NCBI GenBank assembly: GCA_030648005.1
Contig: JAUSIP010000015.1
Location: 1-54,315, forward strand
DNA length: 54,315 bases
Reading direction: 5' to 3'
Origin: a bacterium
Lineage (GTDB): Bacteria; Patescibacteriota; Minisyncoccia; Phycocordibacterales; UBA12445
Position 1 is the stretch's first letter, and each line of letters starts with the position of its first letter. Below are positions 1 to 8,967 of this stretch, in pieces. A program made the translations under genes and the position numbers. A model generated the notes under the pieces. That model had not been told where the DNA came from and ran no database searches. It worked only from the letters and a program-made list of their open reading frames with translations.

Positions 1-996
1 TTTACTTATGTCGATATTTCCATATCAAGCGGAGAAACATTATCGGGAAAGGTTGTAGGTAGAGATGAACAAGCTGATTTAGCAGTTATTAAAATAACTG
101 CTGATAGAACTTTTTCAAAGGTAGATTTTGGAGACTCGACCAAAACAGAGCAGGGTGATGAAGTTTTCGCTTTGGGCTTTCCTTTTGGAATTAAGGGTGA
201 TGTAAGTTTCAAGGAGGGAACAATCTCAAGAAGAATAGAAGGTTATTTTGAAACATCAGCAGAAATTCATCCAGGTAACAGTGGTGGACCTCTTGTAAAT
301 AGGTACGGTCAAGTCATTGGTATCAACACTGCGATTTATGGAAAAACAATTTCCGGACTTCAGTTGGGAGAAACTATAAAGCTCGCCATTCCCATAAACA
401 CCGCAAAAAATCTTACTGACGATCTTAAGGCAGGAAGAAATATTGTAGTTGAATCACAAGAGGAAAAACAAGCAAAACAAGAGGTTGTGACTAGAAGCAC
501 ATGCCTCGCCCAAAGCGAGACCTATTATCAAAATCTTGTTGCCCAAATTACACAGTTAACTTCAAATGATTCAGAATTACAAAATTTACTATCCAAATTA
601 GATCGAGAGATTGAGTCAATCAAACAAAGCCTGAGTAATGATATCTCTAGAATTTCAAGTGAATATGATGGGCTTATTGCACAGGTTAGACAATCTTATG
701 AGAAGCGTTTACAATCTATCGTCGTGGCAGGTTCACGTTATAGGAGCGTAACAGAAGAGGCAGTAGCAAATCAAACCGAATCTGTCCGCGCACAAATGGA
801 TGAACAAATTTCAAGGTATGAAAACCAGAAGCAATCGTCAATTTCTTCGGTTCAGTTAAGTGCGAATAGTTATATATCAAAATATGAAACCCTAAAAACG
901 AAAGCCAGGAGCGATAGGGAGATAAGTAACAGTAATATGCTTAAAGGTGCTAAGGATAAAAAGGTGGAATATTATGATAGTTGCGTTAATCAATAA
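1..996 (+). CDS. Trypsin-like serine protease (HtrA/S1C-like), 5'-truncated, with C-terminal coiled-coil extension
   Basis: Frame 1 is open from base 1 (FTYVDISISSGETLSGKVVGRDEQADLAVIKI...) and contains the catalytic motif HPGNSGGPLVN; Q/E/S-rich helical C-terminus. Confidence 0.88.
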   Translation, partial: FTYVDISISSGETLSGKVVGRDEQADLAVIKITADRTFSKVDFGDSTKTEQGDEVFALGFPFGIKGDVSFKEGTISRRIEGYFETSAEIHPGNSGGPLVNRYGQVIGINTAIYGKTISGLQLGETIKLAIPINTAKNLTDDLKAGRNIVVESQEEKQAKQEVVTRSTCLAQSETYYQNLVAQITQLTSNDSELQNLLSKLDREIESIKQSLSNDISRISSEYDGLIAQVRQSYEKRLQSIVVAGSRYRSVTEEAVANQTESVRAQMDEQISRYENQKQSSISSVQLSANSYISKYETLKTKARSDREISNSNMLKGAKDKKVEYYDSCVNQ

Positions 997-1126
997 TATG
1001 AATCCATCCAAACAATTTATCCAAAAGAGGAGGGATAAAAAACTTGAACAAAAGGTTGGCAGGAGCACTTGGAAGTGGTGAGGAGATAAGGGGTTTGTAT
1101 AATAGCAATAAGATAAATTAACTGTA

Positions 1127-1612
1127 ATGAACAAAGATATAATCATTGCCACCCTAGTAGTAGTTATTTTGTTGGGATATCAACTTGATAATAAAAAAGG
1201 AGCTGAAGAAGTAACTATAACTCCTAAGGCTAGCCCGGAATTAAGAGCGGACTTTATTGAGTCCAAGGATCACTCTCACTTAGCTGATATAGCAGAACTT
1301 TCATGTTTCCCAAATATGCGTTACGACTGCAATCTGGATGGTTGCAAACCAGGGACACCCGGGACCTATTATTTTTTAGATTACGGTATAGAAAGTGGAA
1401 CATACTTCAGATGTGATAAAAAGGGGTGTGATTCATATCCTGTTACTGTTACGGAGTCTGGTGATTATACAAATTTTACTCCAGTAAATGGTCAAGCAAT
1501 GTTATTTAAGGTTGCTAATAAAAATGCGTCTATATTAAGTAGCCCGGGAGAATTCGTAGATATAGCAACAATAGGTACACAGTCCTTAATATCGACAGGA
1601 AAGTGCGAATAG
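1127..1612 (+). CDS. Hypothetical membrane-anchored Cys-containing protein
   Basis: 161-aa ORF with N-terminal hydrophobic segment and several Cys; co-directional with neighbours. Confidence 0.6.
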   Translation: MNKDIIIATLVVVILLGYQLDNKKGAEEVTITPKASPELRADFIESKDHSHLADIAELSCFPNMRYDCNLDGCKPGTPGTYYFLDYGIESGTYFRCDKKGCDSYPVTVTESGDYTNFTPVNGQAMLFKVANKNASILSSPGEFVDIATIGTQSLISTGKCE

Positions 1613-1632
1613 TTTTTAATCCTATTCTATAA

Positions 1633-2268
1633 ATGAACAAGGACGCAGACAATGAGGCTGAGATCGTAAGACGGTATATAAAACTAGCGGGTCTCATTAA
1701 AGACGGACGTATGGTAAACAGGGATAAGGAAAGTAGGGCGCGAGAATATGTGAAGTTAAATAAAAGAATCATTGACCAAATAGACGAAAGAAATAAAATC
1801 TTTGAAACTACTAATTATGGAAAGTTAATCCTTCAATCAAACAGTGTTCAATATTATCTAATAAAACTAATTATCCTAAGATCTTTTAGTCATAATAATG
1901 AGTTTGAGAAGGATCTAGAAAGACTACCATTTGGTGCACTAGTTGGTTACTTAAACGTTTGTGCTCAAACAACTAAAGATCTAGAACAGATTAATCAACT
2001 TAAAAATTATAAGGACAAAAGAGATGCGTTGGCACATAAAATGTTTACGGCTAAAAAACTAACTCCAAAGGAGTGTGAGCTTGCTATCCAACTTGGTGAT
2101 AAAATTATTAAATATTTATTAGAGAGTTTAAAACAAAAATATATGATTAATGGAGCTGATAAAATTAGTGAGTTTCCAGAAAAATTTAACAAATTGGCCA
2201 AGTTGGTAGAATCCATGGAGGACAGAATGGTAAAATTAGAGAAGGAAGTCAAGGAATTAAAAAAGTAA
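1633..2268 (+). CDS. Hypothetical protein, possible HEPN-like helical domain, C-terminal coiled coil
   Basis: 211-aa ORF; KDKRDALAHKM matches R-x4-H; Lys/Glu heptad-like C-terminus. Confidence 0.6.
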   Translation: MNKDADNEAEIVRRYIKLAGLIKDGRMVNRDKESRAREYVKLNKRIIDQIDERNKIFETTNYGKLILQSNSVQYYLIKLIILRSFSHNNEFEKDLERLPFGALVGYLNVCAQTTKDLEQINQLKNYKDKRDALAHKMFTAKKLTPKECELAIQLGDKIIKYLLESLKQKYMINGADKISEFPEKFNKLAKLVESMEDRMVKLEKEVKELKK

Positions 2269-2271
2269 GAT

Positions 2272-2538
2272 ATGACAAATAAAGTTACAAAATCATTGCT
2301 TGCAATAGTTTTAGTCCTTGTTGTGTGGCTTACTTATGAAAATTTTAAATTTCCGATTAAATATATAATTTGTGATCAGTTATATGAGAATTGTTTTGTT
2401 CATGCAAAGTTTAAATATATGGATAGCTGTCAAATAATAAAAGAAAAAGGCGGTTGGTATTGTGATCAGACAGATAAGAGAAATATAAAGTGTGAAGAAA
2501 GGGACAGCCAAATTTCTACTGCCTATTGTTCCGAATAA
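2272..2538 (+). CDS. Small membrane-anchored hypothetical protein
   Basis: 88-aa ORF with N-terminal TM, 3 bp after the preceding stop. Confidence 0.5.
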   Translation: MTNKVTKSLLAIVLVLVVWLTYENFKFPIKYIICDQLYENCFVHAKFKYMDSCQIIKEKGGWYCDQTDKRNIKCEERDSQISTAYCSE

Positions 2539-2736
2539 TTTCTCAATTAAATAATAGGTACTCAGGTCGTGGCTATGTGATAGTATAAAATTTAATCAAT
2601 CGGCATAAAATGTCACTTATCCACATTTCATTGAAAATTCGACGCAAGTAGTGTATAGTATAGACTATCTCATTTACCTAGCGTAAAAAGAGTTCTTGAA
2701 CCGCCCACCAGGGCGTTTCTTGCTTTATATATAAGG

Positions 2737-3240
2737 CTAGGATTTGGTATTTTTAAATTTGTTGTAGGCCTTTAGATGTTTCTTTTTCTGATTGGGATTG
2801 TCTACATAAATTGCTGTAATAAGGTAATGACCCCATTTTATTTCTTCGAGAACTATAAGGAAATTTTCTTGCTCAAGAAAAAGATGGGTTCTGACGGTAG
2901 TTTTTTTAGAGGTTTTCTGCTCTTTTTCCCATACTAAAACTGCGGGATCGTCATGGTGTTCGATAATTGCTCTTATCCACTCGATGCGCTCACATCTTCG
3001 TAAGCATAACTCTCTTTGTCCAGTTTCTTGATTTTCTTCGGTAGTAATATGAACAAACGCTCTGGGTTTTCCGGCGTCATCCGCTTTGTCATGCAGAATG
3101 TCCTTGCCCTTAAAAAGTGGCCTAGTGGTTACAAAGTCTCGCGTAAAAATAGAAAAAAGATGATCAATATAAGCGATAGGATCTCCAGAAAAATCTTTCA
3201 ACAATGTCAGCGGCCCTAGCCATTCAGGTAACGGATTCAT
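2737..3240 (-). CDS. Hypothetical protein, possibly nuclease/toxin-like (PBECR/RelE-fold style)
   Basis: 167-aa ORF; pattern HITTEEN...LRRCERIEWIRAIIE...VLVWE...THLFLEQENFLIVLEE...YLITAIYVD resembles phage-associated Barnase/EndoU/RelE-like nucleases; 5 bp from the DUF3800 gene. Confidence 0.5.
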   Translation of the reverse strand: MNPLPEWLGPLTLLKDFSGDPIAYIDHLFSIFTRDFVTTRPLFKGKDILHDKADDAGKPRAFVHITTEENQETGQRELCLRRCERIEWIRAIIEHHDDPAVLVWEKEQKTSKKTTVRTHLFLEQENFLIVLEEIKWGHYLITAIYVDNPNQKKKHLKAYNKFKNTKS

Positions 3241-3245
3241 GGCTT

Positions 3246-3947
3246 TTATATAGTATCTCTCCCTTGCCAGTAAAAAATATTAGTCTTGGGTTCACGAACT
3301 AGAGTTGATTTCAATAGGTCGTATCCGGATCGGGCCCTTATTCGATCAACAATTTTCTTTTTAGCCTCACTTTTTACGTCGGTTCTATTTAAAAATTGTA
3401 TCGCGCCTATAAGTAAGTCGGCTAGTTGCAAGACTTCAACCTCGTCTGATCTTACCTGCTGAATCTTCTGGATAATACTGCCATCGAAGTCGTACATCTT
3501 ATTAGCCAATACTTCTTTTAATTTCCTTACTTTTTTAGCTCCCTGTGTGTCTTTAATATCTAGATAGATATTAAATTTATTTTGAGGATCAAGGATTTTA
3601 TTTAAAAGCTCAAAATACATCTTGTAATAAAAATCGTCATGGGTCTGCTTAAAACCTTCATGATTCAGGGTATTTTTATTGACGATTATTGCTCTAAAAT
3701 GTAAATCGTCATTATCAAAAAAGTAGTCGATAGCGTCAAGATAGAATGCCAGCTTGTTGTTCGATACTTTAGTCCATTTTACCTCCGTACTGGGAGAAAT
3801 TTTATGTTTTTCTTTAATCTCCCTTATCCTTTTATTAACGAGCTTAACTTTTTCTGTGGGAATATAAACAGCTCCTAAAACCATAGTCGGGATACGATCT
3901 GCCTCAAGGTGGTTGCTTTCATCACAATAAATATTTATGTCACTCAT
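3246..3947 (-). CDS. DUF3800-domain protein (predicted RNase H-like fold)
   Basis: N-terminal INIYCDESNH and C-terminal EVLQLADLLIGAIQ motifs typical of DUF3800. Confidence 0.82.
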   Translation of the reverse strand: MSDINIYCDESNHLEADRIPTMVLGAVYIPTEKVKLVNKRIREIKEKHKISPSTEVKWTKVSNNKLAFYLDAIDYFFDNDDLHFRAIIVNKNTLNHEGFKQTHDDFYYKMYFELLNKILDPQNKFNIYLDIKDTQGAKKVRKLKEVLANKMYDFDGSIIQKIQQVRSDEVEVLQLADLLIGAIQFLNRTDVKSEAKKKIVDRIRARSGYDLLKSTLVREPKTNIFYWQGRDTI

Positions 3948-4033
3948 AGCTTGTTCACAAGTATATATTAGGAAGGTTATTTAGCCAAATACTTATATAA
4001 GAAAGCTTGCATTAATGCTAAAATAGACTAAAC

Positions 4034-4531
4034 ATGTCCGACGAAACAACACAACCAGAACCATCGGCCAACCTTGAGCCAATTAGCGTGTCTCCAGAGC
4101 AAGCGGTTTCTCCAATTGAACAAGCCCCTGAAGCACCTCCTGTGGCCCCAGAAGCCCTACCAAGCACACCTATTTTGGCACCCGCCCAAACATTAGTTTC
4201 CACTCCTGAACCACAAAATCAACCTGCCGCTTCCGCTTCAGTGCTAATTGAGCCACTGCCAGTGACTCAAACCGTTATTACAGCGCCTCAAGCAGATCCT
4301 CGCTCTTTCCTCGCCAAAGCCTTAGCTTCGATCCAATTCCGCAAGAAAGCCAAGTTGGACAAGGTATTGAAGCTCGCCGCCGAAAAGCATAGTATTACAA
4401 ACGATCAAGTTGAGAAGCTCCTGCATGTCTCCGACGCGACAGCTACCCGCTACCTCGCCCAGCTTGTTAAAGAAGAGCGATTACGCAAGGTTGGCCCCGA
4501 TGGTCGCGCCCGATATGAGGTCGCCGGATAA
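4034..4531 (+). CDS. Pro/Ala-rich protein with C-terminal winged-helix domain
   Basis: Low-complexity Pro-rich N-terminus; HSITNDQVEKLLHVSDATATRYLAQLVKEERLRKVGPDGRARYEVAG reads as wHTH. Confidence 0.7.
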   Translation: MSDETTQPEPSANLEPISVSPEQAVSPIEQAPEAPPVAPEALPSTPILAPAQTLVSTPEPQNQPAASASVLIEPLPVTQTVITAPQADPRSFLAKALASIQFRKKAKLDKVLKLAAEKHSITNDQVEKLLHVSDATATRYLAQLVKEERLRKVGPDGRARYEVAG

Positions 4532-4608
4532 GTGGCGACACCTGTGGACGGCCGACACCGGCTCACTTCCCACCAATTAAGCCCCGTATATGAACGTAAG
4601 AAGAAACA

Positions 4609-5166
4609 TTATAAACCCTCATACCATCGAGGGTCCTCATCGCAAATCCTTGTAAATACAGTGACAATCCACGGAGTCGAATCTGTTAACCTATGAATGG
4701 CGATTCTCTCAGACATTCCTACTTTATTTTCTTCATGCTTCGCGAGAAGCTCATTTAGATCAGTCTCGTTACCAGGCTCAACCAGATAGTGGTTCCACTG
4801 AATCTGTGCCAAATTGCTTGTATGAAAAGGTCTCGCATCAATAATATAATTCTCGCCCTTTGACTCTTTGGCAACAGAGAGTTCGCCCAGTCTATGAAGC
4901 TGTATTCCAGATCCACCCATCATTCTAAACCCTTTAATATTTTCTATCGGTGGCTCAAATGACCTAAGCATAGATTTAGAGTTATTTACCTCAATATGGA
5001 CTTGAGACACGCCGTTTCTAGGAGAATGATAACTCTTTTTGAAGGGTTGTTTGGCGTCAATAAAATAAAGATTCCCTTTGTCCCATTTTATAACAATCGC
5101 TATACGGGGTACACCTTGATCATCTGTAAAACAGTAATTTATTCGTTTGTCCGGATTGGTGCTCAT
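4609..5166 (-). CDS. Hypothetical protein
   Basis: 185-aa ORF with globular composition; no family recognised. Confidence 0.6.
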   Translation of the reverse strand: MSTNPDKRINYCFTDDQGVPRIAIVIKWDKGNLYFIDAKQPFKKSYHSPRNGVSQVHIEVNNSKSMLRSFEPPIENIKGFRMMGGSGIQLHRLGELSVAKESKGENYIIDARPFHTSNLAQIQWNHYLVEPGNETDLNELLAKHEENKVGMSERIAIHRLTDSTPWIVTVFTRICDEDPRWYEGL

Positions 5167-5179
5167 TTCGTGATAATAG

Positions 5180-6090
5180 CATTTTTTTTAGGGAGTTCCT
5201 CCCGCTCGCGTCAGCGAGCGGATACCTTGTGCACGCACGGGTGAAGAAGCGAGCGAGCGTAGCTTCTGCAAGACTCATTGAGCGCTTTTGTGAGCGAAGC
5301 GAAACAAAAGAGCCAATGAGTGGACAGCTTCTGTAAGAAGGGAGGGGCAAAGCACATAACGATGAGCCACGCAGTGGCTCATTCGGTGGGAATTGAGCCG
5401 CTCTGCGGCTCAAGCTTAAAAAAGCCAGCCCTTCCTACAAGGAGGGGTTTGGGGAGGAATTGGAGGAAGGGCTTGTCCGTACTTCGTCTGCCTTTAGGCA
5501 GACGAGAGTGATAGCGCGCCCACACCTCTTCTCCGGATGTGCCCTGAACTGCAGGCCGAGCAAATCCTAGAATAACCACTGGCATTTTGCTAAACTATGC
5601 TCGGATCTGCGGTGAAGGGCACATATGGAGAAACGCATCGCCATCCACAGGCCTTTTCCTAAGCCGGTCGCCCCGAAACCGCCCGCGCAAAAACGACATC
5701 ACGCAAAGGCTTTGTGGATGGCGTGCGTGCGGAGGGTGTCGCAACACCCGAAGCGGTGGGGGCGCACCATTCGTGAGGTAGAGCGTACGATTAGGTTTTC
5801 AAGTCAGGATTTCCCTCCGCGCGTACGCCAGCAGATTCATTTTTAAAGAAAGTTCGAACTTCGTTCAGGACAGACAGCAAGGAGCGAAGCGAGTTCAAGG
5901 GACCTGGATTCGAACCGCGAAGGGGGTCGGGGAAACTGTAGTTTCCCCATGGAGGAAGGACTGGGTGAGAAGTCATGTTATGACTTCGCAAGACCTTGAG
6001 CATCTCTCAAGATGCGAAAGGTGTACAGTTCCTGTAAGGAAAACCGTGGGTTTCCCAGTTTGTGAGATTCCAGGTCCCGCAGCCAAAAAA
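5180..6090. other. Element E: ~900-bp hairpin-dense intergenic region (candidate large structured RNA or hairpin-array element)
   Basis: At least 12 near-perfect hairpins, e.g. CCGCTCGC/GCGAGCGG, ATGAGCCAC/GTGGCTCAT, TTGAGCCGC/GCGGCTCAA, CGTCTGCCT/AGGCAGACG, ATGTGCCCT/AGGGCACAT, CGCCATCCACA/TGTGGATGGCG, GCGTACG/CGTACGC, GGGACCTGGA/TCCAGGTCCC; no convincing ORF. Confidence 0.75.
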
Positions 6091-6102
6091 CAATTTAAAA
6101 AG

Positions 6103-6123
6103 AGCCCCGACGAATCGGGGCCC
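6103..6123 (-). terminator. Intrinsic terminator of the 6156-7217 gene
   Basis: GCCCCGATTCGTCGGGGC followed by TCTTTTT on the minus strand. Confidence 0.75.
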
Positions 6124-6155
6124 GAGATGGTAATCTTAAACTTTAGACTATTGAA

Positions 6156-7217
6156 CTAGAGCAAGGGAGGCTCGCCGGTGAAGAGTGGCTGCACGGCCTC
6201 ACGAAGCCAGGTGAACGATGCAGGATTCTGCAGACGAATGATGTCATCCTCCCAGCAGTGAAGCCAGAAGAGCTTCTCAGACAAAGCATAGTGCACACCT
6301 GGAGCGAAGAGTCCCTCCGTCGCCGGGTTGTCGAGGACTGCCTCCTTGACCATCTTATCCAAGAAGAAGATCTCATCCTTGATGAACTGGGAGACACTTG
6401 TCGGCCGAGACGGGAATTCGAGATTGACCTTCACTGAAGTCTTGACCCACTCCTTCAGAGGCTTCAGGAAGTTGGCTTTGGCGGCCAGCTTGATCTGCCA
6501 TTCGAATGGAGTCTTGGGTAGATTCTTGAGATCCATGAAATCACTCGCCTTAATGAAGCAGTTGAGTAAAGCACGAACGCGAAGACAGATCTCCTTACTG
6601 GTCTTCTTACCACACCTTACAAGGCAAGCATCAGCGAGGATTGCATGCATCTCTTCCAGTGTGAGATCAAGCTCGTCGTGGATAGACACCCGTGGCCGCA
6701 TTGGCCTTCTCTTACCTTCAGACATAGACTTGTTGCGTTCTGCGACGATCTCGTTGTCTCGAGAGAGCATCATGTTCATCGTATTAAGGATCTGATACTC
6801 AGTATACTTGTCGTCATAGAGGGCGGTAATGATCTTGACGGTCAACTTCCGAACCGACTTCTTACCAGGGTGGCAGTTATCGTGAAGCGGGGGGAAGAGA
6901 CATTTAGCAAATTTCTCCTCTGGGGTCTTAGCCCTCGTAACAATCCAGAGGTGATCTTCTACGTCTACAAAATGCGGGAAGTTGTGGTATGAATTATCTA
7001 GATGATCGCCGTGTTTAGAAACGTAATCATAGATGGAGTTGAGGCAAACATCCTGTTCTCTAACAGAGAGACACAACGGCGCATCGAGATCTCCACCGCA
7101 GACAACCTCGAACATTAGGCCAGGCGCCATCATGCCGTCGAAGTTCGGGCTAACCTTACTTCTCGCCTTGATAAGATTCGGCCAAACAGCCATGTCAGCA
7201 CCAACAACGCTGTGCAC
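6156..7217 (-). CDS. HD-domain protein, cyclic-nucleotide phosphodiesterase-like
   Basis: YHNFPHFVDV...LFPPLHDNCHPG...IKASDFMDL resembles the H / HDxxHPG / D metal ligands of PDE-type HD hydrolases; GTG start after AAGGGTGGT. Confidence 0.6.
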   Translation of the reverse strand: MHSVVGADMAVWPNLIKARSKVSPNFDGMMAPGLMFEVVCGGDLDAPLCLSVREQDVCLNSIYDYVSKHGDHLDNSYHNFPHFVDVEDHLWIVTRAKTPEEKFAKCLFPPLHDNCHPGKKSVRKLTVKIITALYDDKYTEYQILNTMNMMLSRDNEIVAERNKSMSEGKRRPMRPRVSIHDELDLTLEEMHAILADACLVRCGKKTSKEICLRVRALLNCFIKASDFMDLKNLPKTPFEWQIKLAAKANFLKPLKEWVKTSVKVNLEFPSRPTSVSQFIKDEIFFLDKMVKEAVLDNPATEGLFAPGVHYALSEKLFWLHCWEDDIIRLQNPASFTWLREAVQPLFTGEPPLL

Positions 7218-7319
7218 GCTTTACCACCCTTATATGTCAAAATTTCGGTTCTACTTATATGTTAGCACTTTTTGACTGTAAAGTCAAGGGAGACTATTAT
7301 AGCCTAAAAACAGGGCTTC

Positions 7320-8273
7320 TTAGAGCTTCAGATATCTCCTAACAGCCAAGAAACTAGATACTGCTCCGAGTCCAACACCCGTAGCGAGTAAAATCAAGAA
7401 TATCTGGAAGAAATTCTGCAGATAAAAACGGCTGACGTTAATCCCACCAAAGAAGTTCTCGGTCACACTTCCAAGCCATGACGTCGTAGGGTAAAGCAGG
7501 GCCATCGCGATGAGAGATGAGACGAAGCCATAGACTATGCCGGTGATGATGAACGGCCCGCGGATATACCAGTTGCTTGCGCCAACCAAGCTCATGACAG
7601 CTATCTCCTCTCTCGCAATGTAGATAGCCAGACGAATAGTATTAAAAGTTACAAGCACAACAATGATCACAAAAAGGAGTGACACGGCGAAGCCGAGCTT
7701 CTCAGCTGAGGTGACTATCTTGGCCAACCTATCGATAACGAGCTTGTTCTGATAAAAGTTGACCTTATCAACAATATTGATGCCATTAATAGTCAGGGAT
7801 TGATCGTTCTCTAAGAACTTGGCAATGCTCTCATACTGCGAAGGCTCTCTGGCCTTAACACTCAAGGAAGAACCTAACGGATTACCACCAATCTCATCGA
7901 GTGAAGAAAGAATGAGAGAGTTATCTTTGTGCTTCTCCTTGAAGTCTGAAAGTGCCTGATCCTTGGTTGTATAAGTGATCGACTTAACCTCCGGAAGAGC
8001 GATGAGGGATGTCTTTAGGTTCATAATATCCTGCTCCTGTGCGTCAGTCCTGAAATATATATTGATATCTACTCTATCTTTTACTAAACTCAAGGCCGAG
8101 TCGAGTATGGCCCCACCAACAAGGAGCGAGCCGATTAGAAAAAGTGTAACCACCATCACCAATACGGAAGCGAAAGAGACAAAACCGCTTCGCCAGAAAT
8201 TAACGAAACCGATCTTCAAAACTCTTTTGAAATTCACCGCCGATATTACCTTCTTTTTTTTATTCTTTGCCAT
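7320..8273 (-). CDS. ftsX: Cell division protein FtsX
   Basis: Four-TM permease with extracellular domain, directly downstream of ftsE. Confidence 0.9.
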   Translation of the reverse strand: MAKNKKKKVISAVNFKRVLKIGFVNFWRSGFVSFASVLVMVVTLFLIGSLLVGGAILDSALSLVKDRVDINIYFRTDAQEQDIMNLKTSLIALPEVKSITYTTKDQALSDFKEKHKDNSLILSSLDEIGGNPLGSSLSVKAREPSQYESIAKFLENDQSLTINGINIVDKVNFYQNKLVIDRLAKIVTSAEKLGFAVSLLFVIIVVLVTFNTIRLAIYIAREEIAVMSLVGASNWYIRGPFIITGIVYGFVSSLIAMALLYPTTSWLGSVTENFFGGINVSRFYLQNFFQIFLILLATGVGLGAVSSFLAVRRYLKL

Positions 8274-8279
8274 TATTTT

Positions 8280-8960
8280 TTATAACGCATACTTACCATG
8301 CTTCTCATCCCTCATGATCTTGCCGGAATCTAATGTTATGACCCGTTTTCCGAGTGCATCTACAGTATTCTTATTGTGAGTGGTTAGTATTATAGTCGTA
8401 CCCATCTCGTTGATCTTCTTAAGAATATTTATAATGTCTACGGTGTTGATAGGATCGAGATTACCAGTCGGCTCATCTGCGATGATCAGGTCGGGCTGAT
8501 TGATGATGGCCCTAGCGATAGCTATCCTCTGCCTCTCTCCACCAGAAAGCTCATGAGGGAAGTTCCAGATCTTATCCTGCAGTCCTACCAGTTTGAGTAC
8601 ACCCGGCACGTCAGCCTCTATCTCATCTTCCTCGCATCCGGCAACCTCCATAGCAAAAGCGATATTCTCGTATGCTGTCTTGTTGGGCAGAAGCCTACCA
8701 TCCTGGAAGATCACACCGACTCGCCTGCGATAGTCCAGGGTATCTCTTCTGTTTAATCTGTGTATGTCAGCAGAGTGAAAGAAGACGTTACCGGTCGTGG
8801 GAGCATCCTCAGCAATAATCATTTTTAAAATAGTGCTCTTACCAGCGCCTGAGTGCCCAACAATAGAAACGAATTCGCCTTTATTGATAGCGAAAGAGAC
8901 ATCGTTCAAGGCAAGCATGTTGTTCGGGTATCTCTTTGAAACTTTCTCGAGGTAGATCAC
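8280..8960 (-). CDS. ftsE: Cell division ATP-binding protein FtsE
   Basis: Walker A GHSGAGKST, signature LSGGERQRIAIARA, Walker B LIIADEPTGNLD. Confidence 0.95.
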   Translation of the reverse strand: MIYLEKVSKRYPNNMLALNDVSFAINKGEFVSIVGHSGAGKSTILKMIIAEDAPTTGNVFFHSADIHRLNRRDTLDYRRRVGVIFQDGRLLPNKTAYENIAFAMEVAGCEEDEIEADVPGVLKLVGLQDKIWNFPHELSGGERQRIAIARAIINQPDLIIADEPTGNLDPINTVDIINILKKINEMGTTIILTTHNKNTVDALGKRVITLDSGKIMRDEKHGKYAL

Positions 8961-8967
8961 TTGTTAA

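Noticed and set aside
5895-6080. Intact tRNA, tmRNA or RNase P RNA in the 5.9 kb region
   Set aside because: The GGTTCGAATCCAGGTCCC fragment lacks a matching T-stem 5' strand and cloverleaf; GGAGGAAGGACTGGGT only loosely resembles the RNase P core and other conserved blocks are absent.
5320-6159. ORFs 5320-5511, 5379-5585, 5587-5781, 5625-5846, 5791-6003, 5965-6159
   Set aside because: Short, mutually overlapping on both strands and low-complexity; they fall within palindromic hairpins, which create open frames artefactually.
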